Shown: positions 49,325 through 58,033, counted from the stretch's first letter. The stretch: DNA of 64,000 nt from Vulcanococcus limneticus LL (GCF_002252705.1 NZ_NQLA01000001.1:1-64000); one strand, 5' to 3'. A program made the numbers and translations. The notes: generated from the letters alone by a model not told the origin.

Positions 49325-49479
49325 GGGGATCCTTGGTGAAGGGATGGAATGAACCCGGTACCTTGGGGGCTCGGGTTATGTCGCGTTCAGACGGCCCGCT
49401 GAATCGGGGCTGGGGATCGGTTGGCAGCAGGGCAGGGAGAGGGCCGTAGCACCTCTCCGCCACCACGCAGCTGGGGCGA

Positions 49480-50892
49480 TCAGTTGACGTCGAGCTTGTC
49501 GACGGTGTCGAACTCGAACTTGATTTCCTTCCAGGTCTCGAGGGCGATGGCCAGCTCGGGGCTGTGCTTCGCGGCTTCCAGAAGGATGTCGCGACCTTCG
49601 CGCTCGATTTCGCGGCCGGCGTTGCGGGCCTTGACGCAGGCTTCGAGAGCCACGCGGTTGGCGGCAGCACCAGCGGCAGAACCCCAGGGGTGACCGTGGG
49701 TACCACCACCGAACTGCAGCACCGAGTCGTCACCGAAGATGGCCACGAGGGCAGGCATGTGCCACACGTGGATACCGCCGGAGGCCACAGCGAACACGCC
49801 GCCGAGGGAGCCCCAATCCTGGTCGAAGAAGTTACCGCGGCTGCGATCTTCGGGAACGAAGGATTCACGCAGCTGGTCGATGTAGCCCAGGGTGGACTGA
49901 CGATCGCCTTCCAGCTTGCCCACCACGGTGCCGGTGTGGAGCTGGTCACCGCCGGAGAGACGCAGGCACTTGGCCAGCACACGGAAGTGGATGCCGTGCT
50001 TGGGGTGACGGTCGATCACCGCGTGCATGGCGCGGTGAATGTGCAGGAGCATGCCGTTCTTACGGCACCACTTGGCCAGACCGGTGTTCGCGGTGAAGCC
50101 GCCGGTGATGTAGTCGTGCATGATGATGGGCTGGCCCAGTTCCTTGGCGAACTCGGCGCGCTCATACATCTCCTCAGGAGTGGCGGCGGTGCAGTTGAGG
50201 TAGTGCCCCTTCTTCTCGCCGGTTTCCTGTTCGGACAGCTTCACAGCCTCGGCAACGAACTCGAAGCGGTTCTGCCAGCGCTGGAAGGGCTGCGAGTTGA
50301 TGTTCTCGTCGTCCTTGGTGAAGTCCAGACCGCCACGCAGGCACTCATACACCACACGGCCGTAGTTCTTGCCGCTCAGGCCGAGCTTCGGCTTGATCGT
50401 GCAACCCAGCAGGGGACGGCCGTACTTGTTCATCCGGTCGCGCTCGACCTGGATGCCGTTCGGCGGACCCATGCAGGTCTTGATGAAGGCCAGCGGGAAG
50501 CGGATGTCTTCCAGGCGCAGGTGGCGCAGGGCCTTGAAGCCGAACACGTTGCCGACCAGGGAGGTCAGCACGTTGGTGATGGAGCCTTCCTCGAACAGGT
50601 CGAGGGGATAGGCGATGAACGCGTAGAAGGCTTCCTTGTCGCCAGGGACGTCTTCGATGCGGTAGCAGCGGCCCTTGTAGAAGTCGAGGTCGGTGAGGAG
50701 CTCGGACCACACAGTGGACCAGGTGCCGGTGGAGGATTCAGCGGCCACAGCGGCAGCCACTTCCTCACGGGGCACACCTTCCTGGCCGGTGCACTTAAAG
50801 CACGCGAGCAGGTCGGAATCGAGGGGAACGTAGTCAGGAGTCCAATACGTGTCGCGGTACTCCTTAACCCCAGCGTCGTACTTCTTTGCCAT
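49480..50892 (-). CDS. cbbL: Rubisco large subunit, form IA
   Basis: A 470-residue large subunit. The active-site Lys lies in [10 protein letters not shown] (the carbamylated Lys201 region). Catalytic loop 6 is Gly-Thr-Val-Val-Gly-Lys-Leu-Glu-Gly. His in Ile-His-Arg-Ala-Met-His-Ala and the Cys-rich Asn-Cys-Thr-Ala follow form I. It pairs with CbbS into a hexadecamer and is packed in the carboxysome by CsoS2. It carries the strong codon bias of a highly expressed gene. GGAG lies about 11 bases upstream of the ATG. Confidence 0.98.
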   Translation of the reverse strand: MAKKYDAGVKEYRDTYWTPDYVPLDSDLLACFKCTGQEGVPREEVAAAVAAESSTGTWSTVWSELLTDLDFYKGRCYRIEDVPGDKEAFYAFIAYPLDLFEEGSITNVLTSLVGNVFGFKALRHLRLEDIRFPLAFIKTCMGPPNGIQVERDRMNKYGRPLLGCTIKPKLGLSGKNYGRVVYECLRGGLDFTKDDENINSQPFQRWQNRFEFVAEAVKLSEQETGEKKGHYLNCTAATPEEMYERAEFAKELGQPIIMHDYITGGFTANTGLAKWCRKNGMLLHIHRAMHAVIDRHPKHGIHFRVLAKCLRLSGGDQLHTGTVVGKLEGDRQSTLGYIDQLRESFVPEDRSRGNFFDQDWGSLGGVFAVASGGIHVWHMPALVAIFGDDSVLQFGGGTHGHPWGSAAGAAANRVALEACVKARNAGREIEREGRDILLEAAKHSPELAIALETWKEIKFEFDTVDKLDVN

Positions 50893-50963
50893 GGAGAATC
50901 TCCGGGTGGGTTCAGGGAAAAAGGTCAGAGGGATGAGCGGGCGTCAGCGGCGCGCGTCAGGCC

Positions 50964-51278
50964 TCAGTCCTTGGAACCCACGAAGCCGGCGCTGCTGTTC
51001 AGGGCAGGTTCCACTTCGCGGTGGGGGCGGGCAATGATGTGGGCGGCCACCAGGCCGTCGCCCACGCGCTCACAGGCATCGGCGCCGGCACGAACGGCAG
51101 CGTTCACAGCGCCGGTTTCGCCACGGACGAGGACGGTGACGTAACCGCCGCCCACGAACTCACGACCGATCAGGCGCACCTCGGCGGCCTTGGTCATGGC
51201 GTCTGCGGCCTCGATCGCGGGGACCAGACCCCGGGTCTCGATCATGCCGAGGGCGATGCCCATGGTTTCGTTAGCCAT
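50964..51278 (-). CDS. csoS1: Major shell hexamer protein CsoS1
   Basis: A 104-residue single-BMC-domain shell protein with Met-Gly-Ile-Ala-Leu-Gly-Met-Ile-Glu-Thr-Arg-Gly, Val-Gly-Gly-Gly-Tyr-Val-Thr-Val-Leu-Val, Ala-Ala-Val-Arg-Ala-Gly-Ala-Asp-Ala-Cys, and Ala-Ala-His-Ile-Ile-Ala-Arg-Pro-His. It forms hexamers tiling the shell facets. An AGGAG sequence at a good distance supports the ATG at 51278 over one 13 codons upstream. It begins the leftward cso operon; all downstream genes through cbbX may share its transcript. Confidence 0.97.
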   Translation of the reverse strand: MANETMGIALGMIETRGLVPAIEAADAMTKAAEVRLIGREFVGGGYVTVLVRGETGAVNAAVRAGADACERVGDGLVAAHIIARPHREVEPALNSSAGFVGSKD

Positions 51279-51601
51279 TACCTGCTCCTGGAGGAGGGGT
51301 GGAATGTTCGCCAGCAACCATGGTCGGCGGCGGTTCCCCCCGTCAAGCCGTTTGGAGGGTTGGGGCCATCAGGGTCGACGCTGCCTCGCATAAGGGAGAC
51401 TGATCTAAGCGCCACAAAACGTCTTGAATGCTTGTGGTCCGTGCGTCAGTGGACGCCGACATCCTGCCCCAGAACTGGGTTTATCGGTCTACGGCCTCGT
51501 TCGCCCATCGGGTCGCTGCCGCGGAGACGCCTCCATGCCAGGCCCCTCCAGCTCGTTTGGCCTTGCTGGGCAACTCTCGCGTTTCGAGGCTGCGGTGCCG
51601 C
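51279..51601. other. Intergenic region upstream of the cso operon
   Basis: The 323 bp between sbtB and csoS1 hold no gene that can be supported. They must contain the cso promoter unless it reads through from sbtA-sbtB. A minus-strand TTGTGG...18 bp...TTATGC pair around 51380-51400 is a possible promoter, but fits the consensus poorly. No terminator with a T-run was seen after sbtB. Confidence 0.35.
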
Positions 51602-51883
51602 TCAGAGGGGCGTGGCTTCCGACACGAAGGCCACGCCGCCGTAGTAGCGCAGCAGGGGCTGGATGCCGTCCCGCAGCTTGACCAGCGTCTCCTGCTCACA
51701 GAAGACGATGACGTGGGCGTTGGCGCCCAGGCTGCTGAAGTCCATCGATTCGGACACGGCGCCGTGGGGCCCTTTGCCCGTGACGTGGCGCATCACCGAG
51801 TAGCCGGGCGCTCCGGCCGCATCGATCACCTGGAGCACCTTCTGCAGTTCCCGTTCGCTGAGGATCAGATCGAGGCGTTTCAT
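51602..51883 (-). CDS. sbtB: PII-like regulator SbtB of the bicarbonate transporter
   Basis: A 93-residue PII-fold protein: Lys-Arg-Leu-Asp-Leu-Ile-Leu-Ser-Glu-Arg-Glu, Gly-Tyr-Ser-Val-Met-Arg-His-Val-Thr-Gly-Lys-Gly-Pro (T-loop region about residues 28-45), Ala-His-Val-Ile-Val-Phe-Cys, and a C-terminus ending at Ala-Thr-Pro-Leu. It binds adenyl nucleotides and inhibits SbtA. The Cys-Gly-Pro-Glu-Gly-Cys redox tail known in Synechocystis SbtB is absent. It starts 3 bp after sbtA. Confidence 0.93.
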   Translation of the reverse strand: MKRLDLILSERELQKVLQVIDAAGAPGYSVMRHVTGKGPHGAVSESMDFSSLGANAHVIVFCEQETLVKLRDGIQPLLRYYGGVAFVSEATPL

Positions 51884-51886
51884 GGT

Positions 51887-52879
51887 TCAGCCAGCAGGAA
51901 TGAGTTGCTTCACCAGGAGCATGTAGATCGGAATCCCCACGATGATGTTGAAGGGGAAGGTGACCCCAAGGGAGGTGGAGATGTAGAGGCTTGGATTGGC
52001 CTCCGGCACCGTCATTCGCATCGCGGCGGGCACGGCGATGTAGGAGGCGCTGGCACACAACACCATGAATAGCAGGGCATCGCCCTGGTTCAGGCCAAGC
52101 CCGCGGGCAATCGTGACGCCGATCAGGGCATTGAGCACTGGCATCAGCACCGCAAAGGCGATCAGCAGCGGGCCGGCGCGGCGCAGATCCCCCAGCCGCT
52201 GGGCCGCCACGATGCCCATGTCCAACAGGAAGAAGCTCAGGGCCCCGTAGAAGAGCTTGTCGGTGAAGGGCAGCATCTTCTCCACCCCTTGGGGGCTGAA
52301 GCTGGCCACCAGCACGCCGATTACCAGGCTTCCCACCAGCAGGAACACCGAGCTGTTGAGAAAGGCCTCCCGCAGCACGGAACCCCAGCCCATGGCGCCG
52401 CTGTCCGGGCGCTTCTGGGGCCCCGCCAGTTTCACCAGCAGCAGGCCGATGATGATCGCCGGCGATTCCATCAGCGCCAGGGCCGCCACCATGAAGCCAT
52501 CGAACGGCAGCCCCACCACCCCGAGAAAACTCTGGGCCGTGATGAAGGTCACGGCACTGATCGAGCCGTAGGTGGCCGCGATCGCGGCGGCGTTGAAGAG
52601 ATCGAGCCGGGTGCGCAGCAGCAGGAAGCTATAGAGCGGTACCACCAGCGACATCGCCACGGCCGCCAGGATCGTGGGCAGCACCTGGCCGCCGAGTCCG
52701 CTGTGGGCCAGCTCCACCCCGCCCTTGAAGCCGATGGCCAGCAGGAGATAGAGGGAAAAGAGCTTGGGTAGCGGCGAGGGAATCTCCAGGTCGGAGCCCA
52801 GCAGCACCGCCAGCACGCCCAGAAAGAAGAACAGAACCGGTGGGGAGAGCAGGTTCTGCAGCACCAGGCTGGTCTCCAT
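51887..52879 (-). CDS. sbtA: Sodium-dependent bicarbonate transporter SbtA
   Basis: A 330-residue membrane protein with about ten helices arranged as two five-helix repeats. Conserved segments are Gly-Ser-Asp-Leu-Glu-Ile-Pro, Ala-Ile-Gly-Phe-Lys-Gly-Gly-Val-Glu, Thr-Tyr-Gly-Ser-Ile-Ser-Ala-Val-Thr-Phe, Glu-Ser-Pro-Ala-Ile-Ile, and the second-repeat Ser-Ala-Ser-Tyr-Ile-Ala-Val-Pro-Ala-Ala-Met-Arg. It imports bicarbonate with Na+ at high affinity. Transcribed first in an sbtA-sbtB pair, divergent from rdgB. Confidence 0.96.
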   Translation of the reverse strand: METSLVLQNLLSPPVLFFFLGVLAVLLGSDLEIPSPLPKLFSLYLLLAIGFKGGVELAHSGLGGQVLPTILAAVAMSLVVPLYSFLLLRTRLDLFNAAAIAATYGSISAVTFITAQSFLGVVGLPFDGFMVAALALMESPAIIIGLLLVKLAGPQKRPDSGAMGWGSVLREAFLNSSVFLLVGSLVIGVLVASFSPQGVEKMLPFTDKLFYGALSFFLLDMGIVAAQRLGDLRRAGPLLIAFAVLMPVLNALIGVTIARGLGLNQGDALLFMVLCASASYIAVPAAMRMTVPEANPSLYISTSLGVTFPFNIIVGIPIYMLLVKQLIPAG

Positions 52880-53019
52880 GGGCGCCCGGCTCTCTCATCA
52901 GTGGCTCCAACCTAGGGGTGGGATTCGGCGCCATCTGGGGGCCGTAGCCAATTGCAAACGCCCTGTGCGGCCGAGTTGCCCCCACCCCCGTACCGGGGCA
53001 GGGTCCGCCGTTGGCCACA

Positions 53020-53640
53020 ATGGCGGACCCTGCGAGGCATCCCGTGAGGCCAGCGGCGCCCCATCCCGTGCTGGTGATCGCCAGCAGCAACCGCTGGAAG
53101 GTGGTGGAAATCGGCGCCATGCTCGATGCCGTGGCCATCGAGGTACGCCCGCAGCCCGATGGGCTGGAGATCGAGGAGACCGGCCTCACCTATCTGGAGA
53201 ACGCGCGCCTCAAGGCCGAAACCGTGGCCCGGCTCACCGGCCATTGGGCCCTGGGGGACGACTCCGGTCTGGAGGTGGATGCCCTGGGCGGCGCCCCCGG
53301 CCTCTATTCCGCCCGCTACGCCCCCACCGACCACGAGCGCATCCATCGGCTGCTGCACGAACTGGGTCCCACGCCCTACCGCAGCGCCAGCTTCAACAGC
53401 GCCATGGCCCTGGCCGATCCCAGCGGTACCACGGTGCTCGAGGCCGAGGGGATCTGCCGCGGCGAGATCCTCACGGCCTCCCAGGGCCATGGCGGCGGCT
53501 ACGACCCGATCTTCTGGGTGCGGGAGGCGGGCCTGAGCTACGCCCAGCTCCCCGACCACTTGCGCCACAAGCTGGGCAGCCGGGGCAAGGCGGCGCGGGC
53601 TCTGGCCCCCGGACTCAAGCACTGGCTGGGGGTGGACTGA
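53020..53640 (+). CDS. rdgB: Non-canonical purine NTP pyrophosphatase (RdgB/Ham1)
   Basis: A 206-residue Maf/Ham1-fold enzyme with Ala-Ser-Ser-Asn-Arg-Trp-Lys-Val-Val-Glu-Ile-Gly near the N-terminus, Gly-Leu-Thr-Tyr-Leu-Glu-Asn-Ala-Arg, Gly-Asp-Asp-Ser-Gly-Leu-Glu-Val-Asp, and Gly-Gly-Gly-Tyr-Asp-Pro-Ile-Phe-Trp. It hydrolyses ITP, XTP and dITP. In many alpha-cyanobacteria a Ham1 gene is the neighbour of csoS1 and the carboxysome genes. Here sbtA-sbtB separates the two. ATG 53020 is preferred over a TTG three codons upstream. Confidence 0.9.
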   Translation: MADPARHPVRPAAPHPVLVIASSNRWKVVEIGAMLDAVAIEVRPQPDGLEIEETGLTYLENARLKAETVARLTGHWALGDDSGLEVDALGGAPGLYSARYAPTDHERIHRLLHELGPTPYRSASFNSAMALADPSGTTVLEAEGICRGEILTASQGHGGGYDPIFWVREAGLSYAQLPDHLRHKLGSRGKAARALAPGLKHWLGVD

Positions 53641-54304
53641 ACCGGGACAGGCGTGGGCTCAGGCCGCGGGCCCCGTCCGCCCAGTACGGTTCAGTATGTT
53701 CATCTTGAACGACCCTATCCGTGCTCACTGAGTGTCTTGGAAGATCCCTTGATTCCTGCCGATGGACTCGATCGCTTGAGTGACTTCTACGGCGATGATG
53801 TCTTGGATGCGGAGGCGGATCCCGGTATTGATGTCATCAGGGAGTTGGCATGGCAAGTTGGTACGGCATACCGCCTGGGTCGGCATCCATGGGGTGAGCC
53901 TGGTCATGTCCAACGCACTGGAGGATCTTCACTTCACAGGCAATCCTTCGTTGATCGGTGATTCCCAGGGAGGCCAAGGTGAGCCTCCTTGCCGATGTCG
54001 ACTTGGGGTGCTCTTGCGGTTTGAGCAGGAGAAGGCCCGGGTGGACGCATCGCTGCGCGCAGCATCAGCCTGACAAGCCAGATGTGACGCAATGGCGTCC
54101 TGTCCATGGCCATGGGCTTCCCGATCGGCACCGCCATGGGCCGCCACACTGGCCAGAGCTCCCAGGCCAACCTGGCTAAAACCAGCCTGACTGCGCGGGC
54201 GACGCGTGGCAGTGCCAGCGGCAACTTCCGCTTCGTGGATCGGCACCGGAGGAGCCCAGTGACATCCCAATCTCGCGCCCCTGACCGCTGGCCCGGCGCC
54301 TGGG
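53641..54304. other. 664-bp region without a confident gene
   Basis: Several short plus-strand frames exist (for example 53653-53961, encoding Leu-Asp-Arg-Leu-Ser-Asp-Phe-Tyr-Gly-Asp-Asp-Val-Leu-Asp), but they overlap each other and lack a recognisable family. The segment around 53690-53830 is richer in AT than the flanks. The stretch may hold a small gene, a remnant, or the promoter region for the rightward part of the island. No repeat or terminator was recognised. Confidence 0.35.
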
Positions 54305-55123
54305 TTAGTCGCGGGCGCGGCGGTTGATGCCGTCCACGGCGCGCATGGCGGCGGCGGCGGCCTCCTCCACGTCGCCCTCGCGGCCCGCCAGGGTGAGCCG
54401 GCCGAAGGCCCCCACCCCCTTCACGTCCACGATCGTGATGTTGGAGGACTTCTCGGCCTCATTGGCGGCGATCAGCACGTAGCCGGCGGGCTCGGTTTCG
54501 AGGATGAACATGCTCATGCCGGCCTGGATCATCGAGCCGCGGCGGTTCTGGCGGTTGATCAGCACCGCGTGGTCGGGTGTGATGGCGCGGATGATCTCGG
54601 TCCAGCTCACCTCGCAGCGGCTGCGCTGCTCCACGGTGCTGCCGATGGCCTCGAGCACCACCTCGCCCGAGTGGAGCACGTTGCTCTGGTCGCGGTGGTA
54701 GAGCGCCAGCGAGCCGAAGGCCCGCTCCACGATCATCTGGCCCAGGCGCACGGTGCTGGCCTTGAGGGCGATGTCGGTGACGCGGTGCACGGCCATGCCG
54801 GGCGAGACCTCGAGCCACAGGCAGGCATCGCCCGGGATCGGCAGGAAGCCCTGGCTCACCGTGCCCATGTAGGCGGCGAGCTGGGGCTGGAGCGAATCAA
54901 GGAAGACGTAGGTGCGCAGCTCGATCGACTGCACATGGCTCGACTGCCGGCTCAGCCGGGCGCCCTCGGCGTCGGTGGTGATGACACAGCTGGCGGCCGA
55001 TGGTGTCGGGCCCGGACCCCCACCCAGACCGCTGCCGCTGCCGAGACTGCCACCACTGAAGCCAAGGTCGGTTCCGGTGATCTGCACCGACCGCGCTCTG
55101 GCCCTGGGGATGCGGTTCGGCAA
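54305..55123 (-). CDS. csoS1D: Tandem-BMC shell protein CsoS1D
   Basis: A roughly 272-residue protein with a low-complexity Gly/Ser-rich N-terminus (about 50 residues) and two BMC domains. These include [16 protein letters not shown], Gly-Met-Ala-Val-His-Arg-Val-Thr-Asp, Val-Glu-Arg-Ala-Phe-Gly-Ser-Leu, [12 protein letters not shown], and [10 protein letters not shown]. CsoS1D trimers stack into hexamer-like units with a large gated pore, thought to pass RuBP and 3-PGA. The start is uncertain: a TTG at 55123, or a GTG at 55087. Confidence 0.92.
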   Translation of the reverse strand: MPNRIPRARARSVQITGTDLGFSGGSLGSGSGLGGGPGPTPSAASCVITTDAEGARLSRQSSHVQSIELRTYVFLDSLQPQLAAYMGTVSQGFLPIPGDACLWLEVSPGMAVHRVTDIALKASTVRLGQMIVERAFGSLALYHRDQSNVLHSGEVVLEAIGSTVEQRSRCEVSWTEIIRAITPDHAVLINRQNRRGSMIQAGMSMFILETEPAGYVLIAANEAEKSSNITIVDVKGVGAFGRLTLAGREGDVEEAAAAAMRAVDGINRRARD

Positions 55124-55411
55124 GGGGAAGACGTCGCTCCGGGGACTGCATCGCCCCTGGATGGGCGAGACCAGAGGGAGGACCGACGCGACGACCAGGA
55201 CGACCTGACCGCTGCCCCACCTCTGAAGTGTTGGGGGGATCTTACCGTCCGCCCCGGGCCCTACCCGCCCCCGCCTCGCGCCGCCAACTCCTGCCGGACC
55301 ATCCTGCAGGTCGTGGATTGGCGTCCACTGACGCCAGGCCCGCCATGGTGGCGACGCCTACATCGCGCCACGCTGGGCCCGCTATCACGGGGCCACTCCG
55401 GGTTCGACGCC

Positions 55412-55723
55412 ATGCTCTCCCCCCCCGCCACCCGCCTGCGGCTGCAGGAGATCCTGGATCGCCTCTCGGCGGGCCGGGCCGTGGCACTCGAGGAGCGGAT
55501 CTACCTCCAGAAGTTCGCCGACCGGGATCCGCGGGTGGGCACCTGGCTGCGGCGCGCGCGCCGCCAGCAGCAGGCGGCCACGGGCGATGGCCTCGACCGC
55601 CTGCTCGCCGGCCTGGACCTTGGGGATCCGGATCCAGCCCCTCCCTTTCGACCCGACCCGGAGGATCCCGGCGACTTGGGTGACTGGTTCGGCAGCGCCC
55701 CGGGCTGGCTCAGGCGCAGCTGA
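55412..55723 (+). CDS. Small unknown protein in the CCM island
   Basis: A 103-residue soluble protein starting Leu-Ser-Pro-Pro-Ala-Thr-Arg-Leu-Arg-Leu-Gln-Glu-Ile-Leu-Asp-Arg-Leu-Ser. A helical part contains Arg-Ile-Tyr-Leu-Gln-Lys-Phe-Ala-Asp-Arg-Asp-Pro-Arg-Val. The rest is Asp/Pro/Gly-rich and ends in Gly-Trp-Leu-Arg-Arg-Ser. I do not recognise the family. It lies between csoS1D (divergent) and the ODP-GGDEF gene (convergent, overlapping by 14 bp), so it may be a carboxysome or carbon-uptake accessory. Confidence 0.6.
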   Translation: MLSPPATRLRLQEILDRLSAGRAVALEERIYLQKFADRDPRVGTWLRRARRQQQAATGDGLDRLLAGLDLGDPDPAPPFRPDPEDPGDLGDWFGSAPGWLRRS

Positions 55724-57383
55724 TCCGATCGCGGCCCTCCCGCTTGGAGCGGTAGAGGGCTCCATCGGCGCGCTCCAGCACCGTGGCGAAGTCCTCGGTG
55801 CCCGAGGCGGCGGCGCCAGTCCCCGCCTGGGCGATGCCCAGGCTCAGGCTGATGTGGCCCTCGGGGGCGAGCCCCTCCAGGTCGAGCCTGGCCGTGCTGG
55901 TGCGGATGCGCTCGGCCACGGTGAGGGCCGAGGGCTGATCCGCGGCGGGCAGGACCAGCAGGAACTCCTCACCCCCCAGTCGGTAGACGGCATCCTGCGG
56001 ACGCACCGAGCGGGATAGCAGCGAGGCCAGGCGCTGGAGCACCAGATCGCCGGCGCCATGGCCGTAGCTGTCGTTCACAGCCTTGAAGTGGTCGATGTCG
56101 ATCGAGATCAGGGCGTAGGGCGTCGACGGAACCTGCTGCTCCAGGGCGCGGCGGTTGGCCAGGCCCGTGAGGGCGTCGCTGTAGGCCGCCTCCCGCAGGG
56201 CGGCGGTGTTCCGCTGCTGGCGCACGCCGTGGAGGTAGTGCTGTAGCCAGGGCCGCATCGTCGTCGCCACCTCCCGCAGCATCGCCAGCAGTTCCGGGTC
56301 TCCCTCGTCCTGGCCCTCGCTCCAGCGCAGGGCCAGCAGGGCGGCGGGCTCGCCAGGCAGCGCCACCCGCACCCAGTCCGCCGGGGGAAGGCGGCGCTCC
56401 GCCGCACGCTGCCCCTCTCCCCAGCTGCACCAGCCGGAGCCGGGCAGGTCGATCGCCAGTTCGCAGTCGGCCACGGTGCCGGTCGACGCCAGGATCGTGC
56501 GCAGGCTGGCCACCAGGGCCGTGGGGCTGTCCTGGCTGATCAGGGCCTCCGTGATGCGGCCGCGGGCCTGGGAGATGCGCAGCAGTCGCTTCAGGTCCAG
56601 GTCGGCATCGGCCAGGCAGAACACGCCGCAGTCGATCTCCGTGAGCCGCTGAAACACCTCGGCAACGACCGGGCCAGGCACGATGTGGCCGTGCTGGGGG
56701 GCGATGCGCTGGATCCGGGGCCAGTGCAGCTGGATGCGGTTGAGGCCGGCCGTCAGCAGCTCCCGACTCGGCATGTAGTGCTGGTGGAAGGGCCGGGCGT
56801 TGTCGATCAGGTAGTCCACATCACTCGACTCCAGCACCGCCGCATCGGGCACGAAGCCGCCGAACAGGTCGGAGGAGAAGAGCGTGCCGGTGCCCGTGTC
56901 GAAGGAGACGAAGGCACCAGGAAAGTGCAGGTAGGGGGTGAGCTGGAACTCCAGACGCCGTTCCCCGGCCAGGGGCAGGCACCAGCCGTGCTCCTCCACC
57001 CGGTAGTAGCTGAAGCGGTGGCCGTAGTGGCGCAGCAGGGCCTGGGCGCGCCACTCGGTGACCACCTCCACGTCCGGGCGCTTCAGGCGCTCGGAGAGCA
57101 GCGGCAGGCTTGCGGCAATGTCGGGATCACAGTGGTGGCAGACGATGTAGCGGATCGCCTCCAGGTCGCGGATGCGGGCCACCTTGCGCAGGGTCGCCTC
57201 GATCGTGAGCGGTGAGCCGGGGTCGATCAGGACCCCCCTGCTACCGTTATCGAGGTAGTAGGCGTGGCACTGGAAGCGGTCGTCGGGCAGGCGCATGCCC
57301 ACCCACCAAATCTGCGGCGCGATCTGGATGGGCGCCTCTGGATCGAAGCCTTGCAGGCTGATGGGCAGCTCCGACAGGACCAT
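55710..57383 (-). CDS. ODP-type di-iron metallo-hydrolase fused to a GGDEF diguanylate cyclase
   Basis: A 557-residue fusion. Residues 1-265 are a metallo-beta-lactamase domain of the oxygen-binding di-iron protein (ODP/FDP) type: His-His-Cys-Asp-Pro-Asp (the ODP variant of HxExDH), Leu-His-Phe-Pro-Gly, Ser-Ser-Asp-Leu-Phe-Gly-Gly-Phe and Pro-Gln-His-Gly-His-Ile. Residues 270-390 are a middle helical region, possibly sensory. Residues 400-557 are a GGDEF domain with an active Arg-Leu-Gly-Gly-Glu-Glu-Phe and an intact inhibitory Arg-Pro-Gln-Asp five residues before it. It would make c-di-GMP, gated by O2 or redox state. The stop overlaps the convergent small gene. Confidence 0.88.
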   Translation of the reverse strand: MVLSELPISLQGFDPEAPIQIAPQIWWVGMRLPDDRFQCHAYYLDNGSRGVLIDPGSPLTIEATLRKVARIRDLEAIRYIVCHHCDPDIAASLPLLSERLKRPDVEVVTEWRAQALLRHYGHRFSYYRVEEHGWCLPLAGERRLEFQLTPYLHFPGAFVSFDTGTGTLFSSDLFGGFVPDAAVLESSDVDYLIDNARPFHQHYMPSRELLTAGLNRIQLHWPRIQRIAPQHGHIVPGPVVAEVFQRLTEIDCGVFCLADADLDLKRLLRISQARGRITEALISQDSPTALVASLRTILASTGTVADCELAIDLPGSGWCSWGEGQRAAERRLPPADWVRVALPGEPAALLALRWSEGQDEGDPELLAMLREVATTMRPWLQHYLHGVRQQRNTAALREAAYSDALTGLANRRALEQQVPSTPYALISIDIDHFKAVNDSYGHGAGDLVLQRLASLLSRSVRPQDAVYRLGGEEFLLVLPAADQPSALTVAERIRTSTARLDLEGLAPEGHISLSLGIAQAGTGAAASGTEDFATVLERADGALYRSKREGRDRISCA

Positions 57384-57546
57384 GGACCGAGTGGGCTCGC
57401 GGCGGCCGGGCCGCTCAGGCCGGTGGCCGAATCTGGGTCAGCCAGACCATAGACGCCCTGGCGGTCTGGTGGACATCGCTCTGCACACCCCCTTGCATGC
57501 CCGTTCGCAGGGGGTACCGTCCGGCCACCCCCCAGCCCGAAGCTCC

Positions 57547-57999
57547 GTGGCCCCCAAGCGCGCTGCCTCCAACGGTTCCACCGTCGCCCAGCCCCTGCCG
57601 GGCAGCGCCGATCCCCAGGGCCTCGGGGCCTGGATCGCCGAGGCCGTGGGCCCCGGCGTGAAGGCCGAGCAGGCCCTGGCGCTGGTGGGGCTGGGCCTGA
57701 TGCAGAAGCTGGCCGCCAGTGGTGAAGCGCCCTGGAGCTGGAGCGAGGCCGAGGATGGCGGCAGCTGCGATGTGGCCCAGCTGCGCCATCGCCTGGAGCT
57801 GATCGATCTGGCCCTGAAGACCGGCGCGCCCCTGAGCACCGCCGAGGTGACGTTCCTGCTGGGGGCCCGTCCCGGCGCCGCCCAGGTGGAACGGGGTGGT
57901 CTCAAGGCCCGCCGCCTCAGTCGCAACGTCTGGAAGCTGAGCCAGGCCAGCGAGTCCGACCGCGCCAGCGCGTTCAACGACGGGCGGCGGCGCTTCTGA
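57547..57999 (+). CDS. Unknown protein in the CCM island
   Basis: A 150-residue soluble protein starting with GTG. The N-terminus is basic. The centre has alternating helices (Leu-Gly-Ala-Trp-Ile-Ala-Glu-Ala-Val-Gly, Leu-Met-Gln-Lys-Leu-Ala-Ala, Leu-Glu-Leu-Ile-Asp-Leu-Ala-Leu-Lys). The C-terminus has Leu-Ser-Thr-Ala-Glu-Val-Thr-Phe-Leu-Leu-Gly-Ala-Arg-Pro-Gly and Arg-Asn-Val-Trp-Lys-Leu, which resembles a helix-turn-helix (Ala-Glu-Val-x-x-Leu-Leu-Gly-x-Arg-Pro). A small DNA-binding regulator of the next operon is plausible but unproven. The upstream start is uncertain. Confidence 0.6.
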   Translation: MAPKRAASNGSTVAQPLPGSADPQGLGAWIAEAVGPGVKAEQALALVGLGLMQKLAASGEAPWSWSEAEDGGSCDVAQLRHRLELIDLALKTGAPLSTAEVTFLLGARPGAAQVERGGLKARRLSRNVWKLSQASESDRASAFNDGRRRF

Positions 58000-58033
58000 T
58001 CGGGGGGCGATAACCCTCCCTTAGCCCCCCGAT
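57999..58033. promoter_or_regulatory. Perfect 10-bp inverted repeat upstream of ndhF3
   Basis: ATCGGGGGGC and its exact complement GCCCCCCGAT flank a 15-bp spacer that contains TAACCCTCCCTTA. The element sits at the stop of the preceding gene and 160 bp before ndhF3. It could be a terminator of the small upstream gene (but no T-run follows) or an operator. Regulators such as CcmR/NdhR and CmpR bind TNA-rich palindromes upstream of these operons. The spacer has an inverted TAA...TTA, suggestive only. Confidence 0.55.

Noticed and set aside
49564-51144. 526-codon plus-strand frame opposite cbbL
   Set aside because: Antisense of the Rubisco large subunit and csoS1. The minus strand carries the strongly conserved proteins.
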